This document shows, in pieces, positions 10,611 to 20,523 of a stretch of 64,000 bases of DNA. The position numbers and the translations under genes were made by a program. The notes beneath the pieces were generated by a model, which ran no database searches, was not told where the DNA came from, and saw only the letters and a program-made list of their open reading frames with translations. The stretch's first letter is position 1. The number at the start of each line of letters is the position of its first letter. This stretch comes from Pectobacterium peruviense. GTDB taxonomy: Bacteria; Pseudomonadota; Gammaproteobacteria; Enterobacterales; Enterobacteriaceae. Location of the stretch: assembly GCF_002847345.1 (NCBI RefSeq), contig NZ_LXFV01000034.1:1-64000 (forward strand), read 5' to 3'.

Positions 10611-11729
10611 TTGAGCAAATATTCTCAACCACCACGATTTGACCTGGCCAGAATCCTGTTCAGTCTGGTGTTTATTACCATCATGATTATTGCCTGTTTT
10701 TGGGTCGTGCAGCCTTTTATTCTGGGATTCGCCTGGGCATGTATGGTGGTCATTGCCACCTGGCCAATGTTGATTAAATTTCAGGCGCTATTATGGGGGC
10801 GACGTTCTCTGGCCGTGCTCGTCATGACGCTTCTGCTTATCCTGTTATTTATTGTGCCGATTGCCGTCCTCGTCAGTAGTGTGATCGATAACAGCTCTGC
10901 ACTAATGAATTGGGGCGCCAGGCAGGAAAACTTTTCGCCGCCGACGCTGGAGTGGCTGACGTCAATTCCCTTAGTCGGGGATAAATTATTCAACAGTTGG
11001 CAGGCGCTATTACAAAGCGGCGGCAGCGGCCTGTTCGCCAAGGTACAGCCCTACTTTGGTAAAACCGCAACCTGGCTGGTGGCACAGGCTGCGCATGTCG
11101 GTCGCTTTCTGATGCACTGTTCGCTGATGCTTATCTTCAGTGCTCTGCTGTACTACAAAGGTGAAGCGGTTGCAAAAGCCGTGCGACATTTCGCTATACG
11201 GCTTGGGCAAGAGCGCGGCGATGCCGCCGTGATTCTGGCAGCGCAGTCAATTCGTGCCGTCGCACTGGGCGTGGTGGTAACGGCCATCGTGCAATCGGTG
11301 TTAGGTGGAATCGGTTTGGGGCTGTCTGGGATTCCCTACACCACACTACTAACCGTTCTGATGTTTCTGTGTTGTCTGGCGCAGTTGGGACCACTTCTGG
11401 TGCTTATTCCAGCCATTATTTGGCTGTATTGGACGGGCGATAATACCTGGGGCACCATCCTGCTAGTCTGGAGTTGCGTCGTTGGAACGATTGATAACGT
11501 GATTCGTCCGATGCTAATCAGAATGGGTGCCGATCTTCCTATGCTACTGATTCTTTCCGGCGTGATTGGCGGATTGCTGGCGTTTGGCATGATTGGGCTG
11601 TTTATTGGCCCAGTCGTCCTCGCCGTTTCTTATCGTCTGCTGTTTGCCTGGATGCGCGAAATCCCCGAACCGCAGAACATCATTTCCGTTAATACGACCA
11701 AAACACCGAATAAAGATTCATCGCAGTAA
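10611..11729 (+). CDS. ydiK: AI-2E/PerM-family membrane protein YdiK
   Basis: A 372-residue polytopic inner-membrane protein of the PerM (AI-2 exporter-like) family, whose members move small molecules or ions; the YdiK substrate is unknown. I chose a TTG start, because GAGG lies nine bases upstream of it and the product then matches E. coli YdiK in length (about 370) and N-terminal alignment. The reading frame is open 78 codons further upstream, but that part looks non-coding. Hydrophobic segments occur near residues 15-65, 70-90, 150-175 and through the C-terminal half. rprA lies downstream, as in E. coli. Confidence 0.88.
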   Translation: MSKYSQPPRFDLARILFSLVFITIMIIACFWVVQPFILGFAWACMVVIATWPMLIKFQALLWGRRSLAVLVMTLLLILLFIVPIAVLVSSVIDNSSALMNWGARQENFSPPTLEWLTSIPLVGDKLFNSWQALLQSGGSGLFAKVQPYFGKTATWLVAQAAHVGRFLMHCSLMLIFSALLYYKGEAVAKAVRHFAIRLGQERGDAAVILAAQSIRAVALGVVVTAIVQSVLGGIGLGLSGIPYTTLLTVLMFLCCLAQLGPLLVLIPAIIWLYWTGDNTWGTILLVWSCVVGTIDNVIRPMLIRMGADLPMLLILSGVIGGLLAFGMIGLFIGPVVLAVSYRLLFAWMREIPEPQNIISVNTTKTPNKDSSQ

Positions 11730-11960
11730 TCCCCTTCTTTTCTTCCCGTGGGCGGTGCGCCGCTCACGTATTTCTCTCTTTCAGCATCGCGTCCTCCTCA
11801 CTATCATTCCCTCATTTTTTCAATAGGTAAAAATAGCTAATGATTAACCCTCTATTCTTAGGGATTAGTCCTAAAAATTTTGGTATCATTTCTCTAATGC
11901 ATCAATATTATTGACAATATAAAAACCCTGAGAGGCCAATCCTTAAAATATAATTAACTA

Positions 11961-11975
11961 TTAGGATGATTCTTA
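11961..11975 (+). promoter_or_regulatory. RcsB-type box at the rprA promoter
   Basis: TTAGGATGATTCTTA resembles the RcsB/RcsAB box. It lies about 40 bases before the inferred RprA 5' end, with a possible -10 element CATAAT at 11990-11995. In E. coli rprA is a known RcsB target. A second palindrome, TTAGG-N7-CCTAA, lies at 11859-11875. Confidence 0.55.
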
Positions 11976-12002
11976 ATGACTGAATAGGGCATAATCCATA
12001 GG

Positions 12003-12121
12003 ATTAATACCGGAGCTAGTATTAACCTACTGTTTGTCAATGAGGTTTCCTCCTCGTCAGAGTTAGTAACGAATTGCTGTGTGTAGTCTTTGCCCATCCC
12101 CTGAGATGGGCCTTTTTTTTC
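12003..12121 (+). ncRNA. rprA: RprA small regulatory RNA
   Basis: RprA is an Hfq-dependent RNA that activates rpoS translation in E. coli and is made under RcsB control. The 3' half here contains AACGAATTGCTGTGTGTAG followed by TCTTTGCCCAT, identical to the E. coli RNA as I recall it, and ends in the terminator GCCCATCCCCTGAGATGGGC plus eight T. The position just after ydiK is also the E. coli position. The 5' half differs clearly from E. coli, so the 5' end is approximate and placed from the possible -10 box. Confidence 0.88.
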
Positions 12122-12212
12122 CTTTCATTTCTCTTCCATTCAATTACGCTGCATTCCTTTTTTGCTACTCTCCTGTCTGCCACCCTCGGTTCAGCTTTTT
12201 CAGGAGTTTTTC

Positions 12213-13259
12213 ATGACGCCTCTCGCCGCGAAGAGATTACTACTCTGTGGCTTATTCAGCCTTCTGACAGCCTGTGATAACCCGACACCTACCGCACAGC
12301 GCCCTTTGTTGACCATTGAAGGCAAAACAATGGGGACGTTCTACAGCGTAAAAATTAGCGGCGACGTCACTGAAGATAAAACACAGTTGCAACGGGAAAT
12401 TGATGCCCTGCTGGAGCAGGCCAATAACGATATTTCCACCTACCGTGACGATTCAGTGCTATCTCGCTTTAATCAGTATCGGGGAACAGATCCACAGCCT
12501 ATCAGCAATGGCATGGCGGATATTATTCTGGCCGCACTGCGTATCGGTAAAGCCACTCACGGCGCGATGGATATTACCGTCGGCCCGTTGGTTAACCTCT
12601 GGGGATTCGGCCCACAGAAGCAGCCGACACGTATTCCCAGCCAAGAGCAGATCGATTTAGCACGGCAAAATGTCGGGCTACGCCACTTGAAACTGATCGG
12701 TGACGAAAAAGGAGAATGGATTCAGAAAGATCTCCCAGATTTGTACGTCGATCTTTCCACGCTGGGCGAAGGTTACGGCGCGGACATTCTCGCGCAGTTG
12801 ATGACGCGTAAAGGGATAACCAATTATCTGGTTTCCGTCGGTGGTGCGATTTCTAGCCGTGGCATAAATGCCGAAGGAACGCCATGGCGTGTGGCGATTC
12901 AGAAACCCACCGATCAGGAAAATGCGGCACAGGCGGCGGTGAATTTGCAGGGTTACGCGATTAGCACGTCCGGCAGCTACCGAAATTATTTTGAGGAGAA
13001 CAGCAAGCGCTATTCTCACGTTATCGACCCTGAGACGGGCAGACCGATTAATCATCAATTGGTTTCAGCCACTGTGATTGCGCCTACCGCGCTGGAAGCG
13101 GATGGCTGGGATACGGGTTTGATGGTGCTGGGAACGGAGAAAGCGTTGAAGCTGGCTGAGCAGCAAGGATTGGCGGTTTATCTGATTACCAAAACGGATA
13201 AGGGTTTTAGCGCGGTAATGACGCCACAATTTAAATCATTCCTGATTGCGGCACCGTGA
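12213..13259 (+). CDS. apbE: ApbE-family FAD:protein FMN transferase, lipoprotein
   Basis: ApbE proteins attach FMN to threonine of target proteins such as the Rnf or Nqr subunits, acting on the outer face of the inner membrane. The 348-residue product starts at an ATG preceded by CAGGAG. It has a lipoprotein signal ending in LLTAC (cysteine about residue 21) and the family segments EGKTMGTFY, DVSTYRDDS-like DISTYRDD, and TSGSYRNYF/YSHVIDP. It stands alone after rprA. The in-frame extension upstream lacks family sequence. Confidence 0.9.
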   Translation: MTPLAAKRLLLCGLFSLLTACDNPTPTAQRPLLTIEGKTMGTFYSVKISGDVTEDKTQLQREIDALLEQANNDISTYRDDSVLSRFNQYRGTDPQPISNGMADIILAALRIGKATHGAMDITVGPLVNLWGFGPQKQPTRIPSQEQIDLARQNVGLRHLKLIGDEKGEWIQKDLPDLYVDLSTLGEGYGADILAQLMTRKGITNYLVSVGGAISSRGINAEGTPWRVAIQKPTDQENAAQAAVNLQGYAISTSGSYRNYFEENSKRYSHVIDPETGRPINHQLVSATVIAPTALEADGWDTGLMVLGTEKALKLAEQQGLAVYLITKTDKGFSAVMTPQFKSFLIAAP

Positions 13260-13600
13260 TAGATGCCAAGACTACTGGCAACCCATCGTGATAAGAACGA
13301 GATACACGGGCGACCACGGAGTGAGGCATCCCTGCAAATTGAGGGTTCCCCACACAAATCCGGGAAATAAATTTCTGTAACCACAGTGAAAATTTCGTGC
13401 GCACTAACTTCAGTCAATTTTTTCAACTGTCGCAGCATGCGCCCGACATGGGGCGGTTCAATCGCCACCGCCCCATGACCCCAGGCTTTTCGCGAAATCG
13501 TGTCGCTACGCGATACCTTCGGCGTTAGTGACCGCAACTCGGGCCGCCAGTGACGCGCTCCCAGCGCGGCACTGGCTTTCGCGGCGTCCTTGCCGCTCAC
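13178..13600 (-). CDS. Uncertain 140-residue open frame in the apbE-ppsA gap
   Basis: The frame starts at a GTG with GGGAG six bases upstream, and its first 85 residues look protein-like (for example GALGARHWRPELRSLTP-type and GHGAVAIEPPHVGRMLRQL). The C-terminal third is a translation of the dispersed repeat and of the antisense of the apbE 3' end, which argues against a native protein. No family is recognised. It may be part of a mobile or repeated segment, or a chance frame. The 424-base gap otherwise holds only the repeat copy. Confidence 0.25.
   Translation of the reverse strand: MSGKDAAKASAALGARHWRPELRSLTPKVSRSDTISRKAWGHGAVAIEPPHVGRMLRQLKKLTEVSAHEIFTVVTEIYFPDLCGEPSICRDASLRGRPCISFLSRWVASSLGIYHGAAIRNDLNCGVITALKPLSVLVIR
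13297..13334. repeat. Dispersed intergenic repeat, copy 2
   Basis: CGAGATACACGGGCGACCACGG followed by AGTGAGGCATCCCT matches the block at 10288 with only a few changes. The right-hand part present in copy 1 is altered here (GCAAATTGAGGGTTCCCC). It lies about 40 bases after the apbE stop codon. Confidence 0.55.
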
Positions 13601-13683
13601 CAGTCACTCCCACCTCAGCACGATTATTACGCGACTAAAAATTTTAAAAACAATACATTGATATCTAAAAATTCATCGCAGAA

Positions 13684-16062
13684 CTAGTTGTGCTCAGCCA
13701 GATTCAGCCAGGTTTGCACCACGGTGTCTGGGTTGAGTGACAGGCTATCGATGCCCTGTTCCATCAGCCAGATCGCGAAATCTTCGTGATCTGATGGGCC
13801 CTGACCGCAAATACCGACGTATTTACCCTGTTTCTTCGCCGCTTTAATCGCCATCGATAGCAGCGCTTTTACCGCATCGTTGCGTTCATCAAACAGCGCC
13901 GATACCACGCCGGAGTCGCGATCCAGACCCAGAGCCAGCTGTGTCATGTCGTTTGAACCGATGGAGAAGCCATCAAAGTGTTGCAGGAATTCATCAGCCA
14001 ACAGTGCGTTGGACGGAATCTCGCACATCATGATGATTTTCAGGCCGTCTTCGCCACGGCGCAGCCCCTGATTCGCCAGCTCAGCAATCACCGCTTCCGC
14101 TTGCGCCACGGTACGAACAAACGGGATCATAATTTCTACGTTCTTCAGCCCCATCACGTTGCGCACACGTTTAACCGCTTCACATTCCAGCGCGAAACAA
14201 GCTTTGAAGTCTGGTGATACGTAGCGACCTGCGCCACGGAAGCCCAGCATCGGGTTTTCTTCTTGCGGCTCATAGCGCTCGCCACCGACCAGATTGGCGT
14301 ATTCGTTCGATTTAAAATCGGACAGACGGACGATGACGCGCTTCGGCGCGAATGCCGCTGCCAGCGTCGCAATCCCTTCCGTCAGGCGACCTACATAAAA
14401 CTCGATCGGATCGTCGAAGCCCTGCATCAGCGTTTTAATCTCGCGCTGCAGTTCTGGGGTTTGTTGGTCGAATTCCAGCAACGCACGCGGGTGCACGCCA
14501 ATCATGCGGTTGATGATGAATTCCAGACGTGCCAGACCGACGCCATCGTTCGGCAGGCAGGCAAAATCAAACGCACGATCAGGGTTGCCTACGTTCATCA
14601 TGATTTTCAGCGGCAATGCGGGCATTTCGTCAATCTGTGAGCTCTTCACGGAGAAGTCGAGCAGATCCTGATACACATAGCCCGTGTCGCCTTCCGCACA
14701 GGACACGGTTACTTTCTGCCCCTTGCGCAAACGCTCGGTCGCATCGCCACAACCCACAACAGCCGGAATGCCCAGCTCGCGCGCGATAATCGCTGCGTGG
14801 CAGGTACGTCCGCCGCGATTGGTAACAATCGCAGCCGCTTTCTTCATGATCGGTTCCCAATCTGGGTCGGTCATGTCGGTCACCAGCACATCACCCGCGT
14901 TGATCAGGTGCATCTCGCTGATGTCCTGAATCACTTTCACTTCGCCCGCACCGATGCGGTGGCCGATCGCACGGCCTTCCACCAGCACCGTACCGCTGGC
15001 AGGTAGATGATAACGCTCCATAACCTGACCGTTGGAACGTACCGTTTCCGGACGTGCCTGCACGATATAGAGTTTGCCGGTGTGACCATCTTTCGCCCAT
15101 TCGATGTCCATCGGGCGACCGTAGTGTTTCTCAATCAGCAGAGCCTGACGCGCCAGCGCCTGCACTTCGTCATCCGTCAGGCTAAAACGCGCTGTTTGTT
15201 CTGCCGGTACATCTTCAATCCGCACTTGCTTGCCATGTTCCTGGCTCGCGGCATACACCATACGGATTTTTTTCGATCCCATGTTACGACGCACAATTGC
15301 AGGCTTGTTGCTCTGCAAGGTCGGCTTGTGAACATAGAACTCATCTGGGTTCACCGCCCCCTGCACCACCATTTCGCCCAAACCGTAAGCCGAAGTAATG
15401 AACACCACCTGATCAAAACCGGATTCGGTATCAATGGTAAACATCACGCCCGCCGAGGCCAGATCGGAGCGCACCATACGCTGTACACCTGCCGACAGCG
15501 CCACGCCACGGTGGTCATACCCCTGATGCACGCGATAGGAGATAGCGCGATCGTTAAACAGCGATGCAAATACGTGCTTCACCGCGACCATTACCGCATC
15601 AATGCCTTGCACGTTCAGGAAGGTTTCCTGTTGGCCAGCAAAAGACGCATCCGGCATATCTTCCGCGGTAGCAGAAGAACGCACGGCAAACGAGGCCTCT
15701 TTTTCACCATCGGCCAGTTGCTGATAAGCATCACCGATCGCCTGCTCCAGTTCTGGCTGGAACGGCGTATCAATAATCCACTGGCGAATCTGCGCACCGG
15801 CGCGGGTCAATTGGCTCAGATCGTCAATATCGGTACGATCGAGCAGCTCATAAATGCGCTGGTTAATCCCGCTTTGATTAAGAAAATCATTAAACGCCTG
15901 CGCCGTTGTCGCAAAACCGTTGGGAACGGCTACACCTAAATCTGAAAGGTTGGTGATCATTTCACCCAGAGAGGCATTTTTGCCTCCCACCCTTTCAACG
16001 TCGTGCATACCGAGCTGGTTATACCAAAGGACATTACGCAAATCAGGGCCGTTATTGGACAT
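13684..16062 (-). CDS. ppsA: Phosphoenolpyruvate synthase
   Basis: PpsA makes PEP from pyruvate with ATP, producing AMP and phosphate, for gluconeogenesis. The 792-residue protein has exactly the E. coli length when started at [10 protein letters not shown]. It shows the N-terminal ATP-grasp region, the phosphohistidine segment [20 protein letters not shown] near residue 420, and the C-terminal PEP/pyruvate barrel with [17 protein letters not shown] and the cysteine loop GICGQGPSD. It is divergent from its regulator ppsR, with a Cra-type site between. Confidence 0.97.
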   Translation of the reverse strand: MSNNGPDLRNVLWYNQLGMHDVERVGGKNASLGEMITNLSDLGVAVPNGFATTAQAFNDFLNQSGINQRIYELLDRTDIDDLSQLTRAGAQIRQWIIDTPFQPELEQAIGDAYQQLADGEKEASFAVRSSATAEDMPDASFAGQQETFLNVQGIDAVMVAVKHVFASLFNDRAISYRVHQGYDHRGVALSAGVQRMVRSDLASAGVMFTIDTESGFDQVVFITSAYGLGEMVVQGAVNPDEFYVHKPTLQSNKPAIVRRNMGSKKIRMVYAASQEHGKQVRIEDVPAEQTARFSLTDDEVQALARQALLIEKHYGRPMDIEWAKDGHTGKLYIVQARPETVRSNGQVMERYHLPASGTVLVEGRAIGHRIGAGEVKVIQDISEMHLINAGDVLVTDMTDPDWEPIMKKAAAIVTNRGGRTCHAAIIARELGIPAVVGCGDATERLRKGQKVTVSCAEGDTGYVYQDLLDFSVKSSQIDEMPALPLKIMMNVGNPDRAFDFACLPNDGVGLARLEFIINRMIGVHPRALLEFDQQTPELQREIKTLMQGFDDPIEFYVGRLTEGIATLAAAFAPKRVIVRLSDFKSNEYANLVGGERYEPQEENPMLGFRGAGRYVSPDFKACFALECEAVKRVRNVMGLKNVEIMIPFVRTVAQAEAVIAELANQGLRRGEDGLKIIMMCEIPSNALLADEFLQHFDGFSIGSNDMTQLALGLDRDSGVVSALFDERNDAVKALLSMAIKAAKKQGKYVGICGQGPSDHEDFAIWLMEQGIDSLSLNPDTVVQTWLNLAEHN

Positions 16063-16163
16063 CGAAAATAATCCTTTCTGCATACAATTAGGGTATGAAA
16101 GAGTTCGGTTGAGAATCGCCTCAACACAATCAGGTTAGCATAGCGTTTTGATGAACATGGACA

Positions 16164-16177
16164 GGTGAATCGATCAA
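16164..16177. promoter_or_regulatory. Cra (FruR)-type site upstream of ppsA
   Basis: GGTGAATCGATCAA matches the Cra motif TGAATCGATTCA in most positions. It is about 100 bases upstream of ppsA on the side where Cra activates the E. coli gene. Assignment rests on similarity alone. Confidence 0.5.
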
Positions 16178-16362
16178 CCTATGAAAAAAAACTGATTTCA
16201 TGGCGAATGATTGCTTAACGCAGTAAAAATCCAATATCGTAGAAGATTAGCATTCTTTATCATGAAGATAATGAAATAGCGTTTTAATAAAAGTATTATT
16301 TAAATGCATTTTTTGACGAGGTTAACGTGTTCGAGCGGTCGGAAATATCACAAGGGGGTTAT

Positions 16363-17184
16363 GTGGAAAGAAGCGTGTTTTATGTCTCAGACGGTACGGC
16401 CATTACGGCAGAAGTATTGGGTCATGCGGTGCTGTCCCAGTTCCCCGTAAACACCGTTAGCTATACCTTACCTTTCGTCGAAAGTGAAGCCCGCGCCAAA
16501 GCCGTGTGTGAGCAAATCAATACGTTGTATCAGCAAACGGGCGTACGCCCGCTGGTGTTTTACTCCATCGTCACACCGACCGTTCGTAACATTATTATCA
16601 GCAGCGAAGGATTTTGCCAGGATATCGTACAGGCGTTAGTGGCGCCCTTGCAGGAAGAGTTGAACACGCCGCCGACGCCAATTGCTAACCGCACTCACGG
16701 TTTGACGGCCAATAACCTGAGTAAATACGACGCCCGTATCGCCGCTATCGACTACACGCTGGCACACGATGACGGTATTTCGCTGCGCAATCTCGATCAG
16801 GCTCAGGTTATTTTGCTGGGCGTATCACGCTGTGGCAAAACGCCGACCAGCCTGTATCTGGCAATGCAGTTTGGTATCCGCGCCGCTAACTATCCTTTCA
16901 TCGCCGATGATATGGACAACCTGCGCCTGCCCGATGCGCTGAAACCCTTCCAGCACAAGCTATTCGGGCTCACCATTGATGCCGAACGACTGGCAGCAAT
17001 TCGTGAAGAGCGCCGAGGCAATAGTCGCTATGCTTCCCTGCGCCAGTGCCGTATGGAACTTAACGAAGTCGAAGCGCTATTTCGCAAACATCAGATTAAA
17101 TATCTCAATACCACTAATTATTCCGTTGAGGAAATCTCTGCCAAAATCATCGACATTCTCGGCATGAGCCGAAGAATGTACTAG
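16363..17184 (+). CDS. ppsR: PEP synthase regulatory protein PpsR (YdiA), bifunctional kinase/pyrophosphorylase
   Basis: PpsR inactivates PEP synthase by ADP-dependent phosphorylation of a threonine and reactivates it by Pi-dependent removal. The protein has the DUF299 signature [19 protein letters not shown] at the N terminus and the P-loop-like [15 protein letters not shown] near residue 155. I chose the GTG at 16363 (273 residues), which follows AAGGGGG closely. A GTG at 16327 behind GAGG would give 285 residues and cannot be excluded. The gene is divergent from its target ppsA. Confidence 0.93.
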   Translation: MERSVFYVSDGTAITAEVLGHAVLSQFPVNTVSYTLPFVESEARAKAVCEQINTLYQQTGVRPLVFYSIVTPTVRNIIISSEGFCQDIVQALVAPLQEELNTPPTPIANRTHGLTANNLSKYDARIAAIDYTLAHDDGISLRNLDQAQVILLGVSRCGKTPTSLYLAMQFGIRAANYPFIADDMDNLRLPDALKPFQHKLFGLTIDAERLAAIREERRGNSRYASLRQCRMELNEVEALFRKHQIKYLNTTNYSVEEISAKIIDILGMSRRMY

Positions 17185-17189
17185 TACAT
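17176..17189. promoter_or_regulatory. Possible TrpR operator remnant before aroH
   Basis: ATGTACTAGTACAT is a perfect 14-bp palindrome that includes the ppsR stop codon. In E. coli the aroH operator sits at this same place and contains two CTAG cores (TGTACTAGAGAACTAGTGCA). Here only the first core remains recognisable. Confidence 0.35.
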
Positions 17190-17387
17190 GATAGATTTTT
17201 TGTCCTAATACGGTTGTAATGTGTGTCATTTCGTTTATTGTGTGCACCATCACTTCCCGGCATTTCGCCGCTGCGAAGCAACCTTTTAGTTGAAAACACA
17301 GCTTGAAAACAGGGTCTGAAATACTTTCAGGTCAACGCTTTTTCGGTGATGACACGTTTTCAACTTGACCGTATTCAGAGACAAAAC

Positions 17388-18434
17388 ATGCTACAAACAG
17401 ATGAACTGCGGAGCGCGCGCATCGAGAGTCTGGTTACGCCCCAAACGCTACTTTCCAGACTCCCGATTACCCCCGCCATTGCCGAAAATGTCACCTCGTC
17501 ACGTAAAAAAATTGAAGCCATTCTTTCCGGCCACGATCCACGCTTACTCGTCGTGGTTGGACCCTGCTCGATTCATGATACCGATAGCGCCTTGGATTAT
17601 GCGCGTCGTCTGGCTGCGCTACGCACGCAGTATCAGGATCGGCTGGAAATTGTCATGCGCACTTATTTTGAAAAACCGCGCACGGTAGTGGGCTGGAAGG
17701 GGCTGATTTCCGATCCCGCACTCAATGGCACGTTTCAGGTAAACGAAGGGCTGGAGATCGCTCGCCGTCTGCTGCTGGACATCAATCAACTTGGATTGCC
17801 GACCGCAACGGAATTCCTCGATATGGTCACCGGTCAATATATTGCCGACCTGATTAGCTGGGGCGCGATCGGTGCGAGAACCACCGAAAGCCAAATCCAC
17901 CGCGAGATGGCGTCTGCGCTATCCTGCCCTGTCGGCTTCAAAAACGGGACGGATGGCAATACGCGCATCGCCGTCGATGCGATCCGTGCCGCACGCGCTC
18001 AGCACATGTTTCTCTCACCAGACAAACAAGGTTTCATGTCGGTTTACAAAACGCAGGGCAATCCGTTTGGCCACATTATTATGCGCGGCGGGAAAAAACC
18101 GAATTACCATGCGGAAGATATTGCTGCCGCCTGCGCGCATCTCAGCGAGTTTTCTCTGCCTGAGCATCTGGTGATCGATTTCAGTCATGCCAACTGTCAG
18201 AAACAGCATCGTCGCCAGCTTGATGTTGCCGATGATATCTGCCAGCAAATTCGCGGCGGTTCACGCGCCATCGCGGGCATCATGGCGGAAAGTTTCTTAA
18301 TCGAAGGGAGTCAGCCCGCAATCAACCCTCTGGCGTTGACGTATGGCCAATCCATTACCGATCCTTGCCTGAGCTGGCAGGATACTGAAACGCTACTGGC
18401 GCGTCTGGCAAGCGCCATCGATAGCCGTTTTTAA
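17388..18434 (+). CDS. aroH: DAHP synthase, tryptophan-sensitive type
   Basis: AroH condenses PEP and erythrose 4-phosphate to DAHP, the first step of aromatic amino acid synthesis. The start MLQTDELRSARIESL gives 348 residues, the E. coli AroH length, and aligns with its N terminus; the frame is open 14 codons further upstream. Family segments seen are VVGPCSIHD, GARTTESQIHREMASAL, GFKNGTDG, IMRGGKKPNYH and DFSHANCQKQH. The isozyme call rests on overall similarity and on the ppsR-aroH order. A terminator follows. Confidence 0.93.
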   Translation: MLQTDELRSARIESLVTPQTLLSRLPITPAIAENVTSSRKKIEAILSGHDPRLLVVVGPCSIHDTDSALDYARRLAALRTQYQDRLEIVMRTYFEKPRTVVGWKGLISDPALNGTFQVNEGLEIARRLLLDINQLGLPTATEFLDMVTGQYIADLISWGAIGARTTESQIHREMASALSCPVGFKNGTDGNTRIAVDAIRAARAQHMFLSPDKQGFMSVYKTQGNPFGHIIMRGGKKPNYHAEDIAAACAHLSEFSLPEHLVIDFSHANCQKQHRRQLDVADDICQQIRGGSRAIAGIMAESFLIEGSQPAINPLALTYGQSITDPCLSWQDTETLLARLASAIDSRF

Positions 18435-18444
18435 TCCGATACTT

Positions 18445-18487
18445 GCTGGCACACTCTCCTTCCACAGAGTTGTGCCAGCCGTTTTTC
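18445..18487 (+). terminator. Terminator after aroH
   Basis: GCTGGCACA and TGTGCCAGC form a long stem, followed by CGTTTTTC. It lies 11 bases after the aroH stop codon. Confidence 0.75.
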
Positions 18488-18596
18488 TTCGTTTCTGCCA
18501 CTTTTCTCGTTATCTCGCAGCACGTAAATCCCTCTCTCGATTTCTCTTATTCCACTTATTAAGAAAACTTCACTTGAGGTTGCGTTTTTGTTACAT

Positions 18597-18615
18597 GAAA
18601 ATGATTCTCATTCAT
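18597..18615 (+). promoter_or_regulatory. Fur box before hmuS
   Basis: GAAAATGATTCTCATTCAT resembles the Fur consensus. It is followed at once by a good -10 element TATAAT (18619-18624), so bound Fur would cover the core promoter of the haem operon. Confidence 0.75.
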
Positions 18616-18655
18616 TGCTATAATCTCTACGACAACGATTAAGGGAACGAACGAG

Positions 18656-19708
18656 ATGCAGACCTCCATTTACCAACAGTACCTCCAGGCTAAAGTTGAA
18701 CATCCGCGTAAATACGCACGCGATCTGGCTGCGCTGCTCAGCATCAGCGAAGCAGAACTGACTCATGCCCGCGTCGGACACGATGCGCAGCGCCTACAGG
18801 GTGACGCCAAAGTTTGGTTAAGTGCGCTGGAGCAGGTTGGTAATACCAAGTCAATCACACGCAACGAGTACGCCGTGCATGAGCATACCGGTTACTACCA
18901 AAATCAGACGCTTGATGGGCATGCTGGTCTTATCCTCAACCCCCGCGAGTTGGATCTGCGTTTGTTCCTTTCTCAATGGGCTTCCGCCTTTGCGCTGCGT
19001 GAGAACACCGCGCGCGGTGAGCGTCAGAGTATTCAATTTTTCGATCATCAGGGTGATGCCATTCTGAAGATCTACACGACCGACACCACGGACATGGCCG
19101 CCTGGCAGCTATTCGTTGAGAAATTTACCAGCAGCGAAAACCCGGCGTTGGCGTTTCGTCCAGTAGGTAACAATGCAGCCGCCGAGCAGGCCATTGACCA
19201 TAATCCTCAGTTTGAAGCAGACTGGCGTGCGATGACGGATGTGCATGATTTCTTCATTCTGCTGAGACGCTATAACCTGACGCGTCAGCAGGCGTTTAAC
19301 TCGGTCGCTGACGATTTAGCCTACCGCGTAGAAAACAATGCGCTGTCACAAATTCTGTTTGCCGCGCGTGAAGATCAGAATGAGATCATGGTATTCGTCG
19401 GTAACCGTGGCTGTGTGCAAATCTTCACCGGCACGCTTGAACGTGTAGAACGCATGGAGCAACACGCAGAATGGATTAATATCTTTAATAAAGATTTTAC
19501 TCTGCACCTGATCGAAGGTGCGATTGCCGAAAGCTGGATCACACGTAAACCGACGGCCGACGGTATCGTGACCAGTCTCGAACTCTATGCCGCAGACGGT
19601 TCTCAAATTGCACAGCTCTTCGGGCAACGTACCGAAGGGACGCCGGAACAACAACAGTGGCGCGACCAGATCGACGCCCTGAAACCGCGTAAGGATCTTG
19701 CCGCATGA
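18656..19708 (+). CDS. hmuS: Haem-degrading/haem-trafficking protein HmuS
   Basis: HmuS (HemS/ChuS family) binds haem in the cytoplasm and degrades or relays it after uptake. The 350-residue protein has the two-fold repeated domain of the family; the paired repeats show [21 protein letters not shown] and VQIFTG/FNLHL-type motifs. The ATG follows AAGGGAACGAACGAG. It is the first gene of hmuSTUV, with a Fur box and TATAAT upstream, and overlaps hmuT by four bases. The haem-oxygenase activity of family members is not proven for this protein. Confidence 0.94.
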   Translation: MQTSIYQQYLQAKVEHPRKYARDLAALLSISEAELTHARVGHDAQRLQGDAKVWLSALEQVGNTKSITRNEYAVHEHTGYYQNQTLDGHAGLILNPRELDLRLFLSQWASAFALRENTARGERQSIQFFDHQGDAILKIYTTDTTDMAAWQLFVEKFTSSENPALAFRPVGNNAAAEQAIDHNPQFEADWRAMTDVHDFFILLRRYNLTRQQAFNSVADDLAYRVENNALSQILFAAREDQNEIMVFVGNRGCVQIFTGTLERVERMEQHAEWINIFNKDFTLHLIEGAIAESWITRKPTADGIVTSLELYAADGSQIAQLFGQRTEGTPEQQQWRDQIDALKPRKDLAA

Positions 19709-20523
19709 AAAACTGGCTATTCCCCCTGTTATTGACACTCCCGCTAGGGGTGTCCGCTGCCGAACGTGTCGTTTCTATCGGTGGCGACGTTACGGAAATC
19801 ATCTACGCGTTGGGTGCAGAGAAAGATCTGGTTGCACGCGACAGCACCAGTCTGCACCCAGAAGCCGTGAAAAAGCTGCCTGATGTGGGCTACATGCGTC
19901 AGCTCAACACCGAAGGCATTCTGGCAATGAAACCTTCTCTGGTTGTCGCCAGCGATCTGTCTCAGCCATCGCTCACTTTGCAGCAGGTTGCGGAGAGCGG
20001 TACCAAAGTGGTTCATGTGACCGCCGAGCCATCGCTGGATGCCGTGCCGAAGAAAATCGGTGCTATCGCTCAGACGCTAGGAAAAGAGGAAGAAGGTAAA
20101 AAACTGGCGGAAGCCTATCAGCAGAAATTAGCGGCAGTAAAAACATCACCGCTGCCGGTTAACGTGCTCTTCATTCTCAGCCACGGCGGCATGACCGCGC
20201 TGGCAGCGGGTAAAAATACCCCGCCAGACACCATTATCCGCAGTGCAGGCTTGAAAAATGCCATGCAAAACGTTGAGCGCTATCAGCCGCTGTCGCAGGA
20301 AGGCGTGATTGCTAGTGCGCCGGATCTGATTCTGATCTCCAGTCAGGGGCTGAAAACACTGGGTGGTGAAGCACAGGTCTGGAAATTACCCGGTCTGGAA
20401 CTGACCCCTGCCGGTAAAAACAAGCGTCTGTTAGTCGTCGATGACATGGCGATGCTCGGCTTTACGCTCGAAACCCCAGCGCTGATGGCAACGCTGCGTC
20501 AGACAGCCGAAGCGATAAAATGA
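19705..20523 (+). CDS. hmuT: Haem ABC transporter periplasmic binding protein HmuT
   Basis: HmuT carries haem across the periplasm to HmuUV. The 272-residue product has a typical signal peptide, with likely cleavage after GVSA near residue 19, and the class III binding-protein start [18 protein letters not shown]. Length and layout match Yersinia HmuT. It overlaps hmuS and hmuU by four bases each (ATGA), so the operon is tightly coupled. Confidence 0.95.
   Translation: MKNWLFPLLLTLPLGVSAAERVVSIGGDVTEIIYALGAEKDLVARDSTSLHPEAVKKLPDVGYMRQLNTEGILAMKPSLVVASDLSQPSLTLQQVAESGTKVVHVTAEPSLDAVPKKIGAIAQTLGKEEEGKKLAEAYQQKLAAVKTSPLPVNVLFILSHGGMTALAAGKNTPPDTIIRSAGLKNAMQNVERYQPLSQEGVIASAPDLILISSQGLKTLGGEAQVWKLPGLELTPAGKNKRLLVVDDMAMLGFTLETPALMATLRQTAEAIK

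Noticed and set aside
15007-15939. 310-residue open frame on the plus strand inside ppsA
   Set aside because: It is the antisense shadow of the strongly conserved ppsA gene, with no family resemblance and no independent ribosome site.
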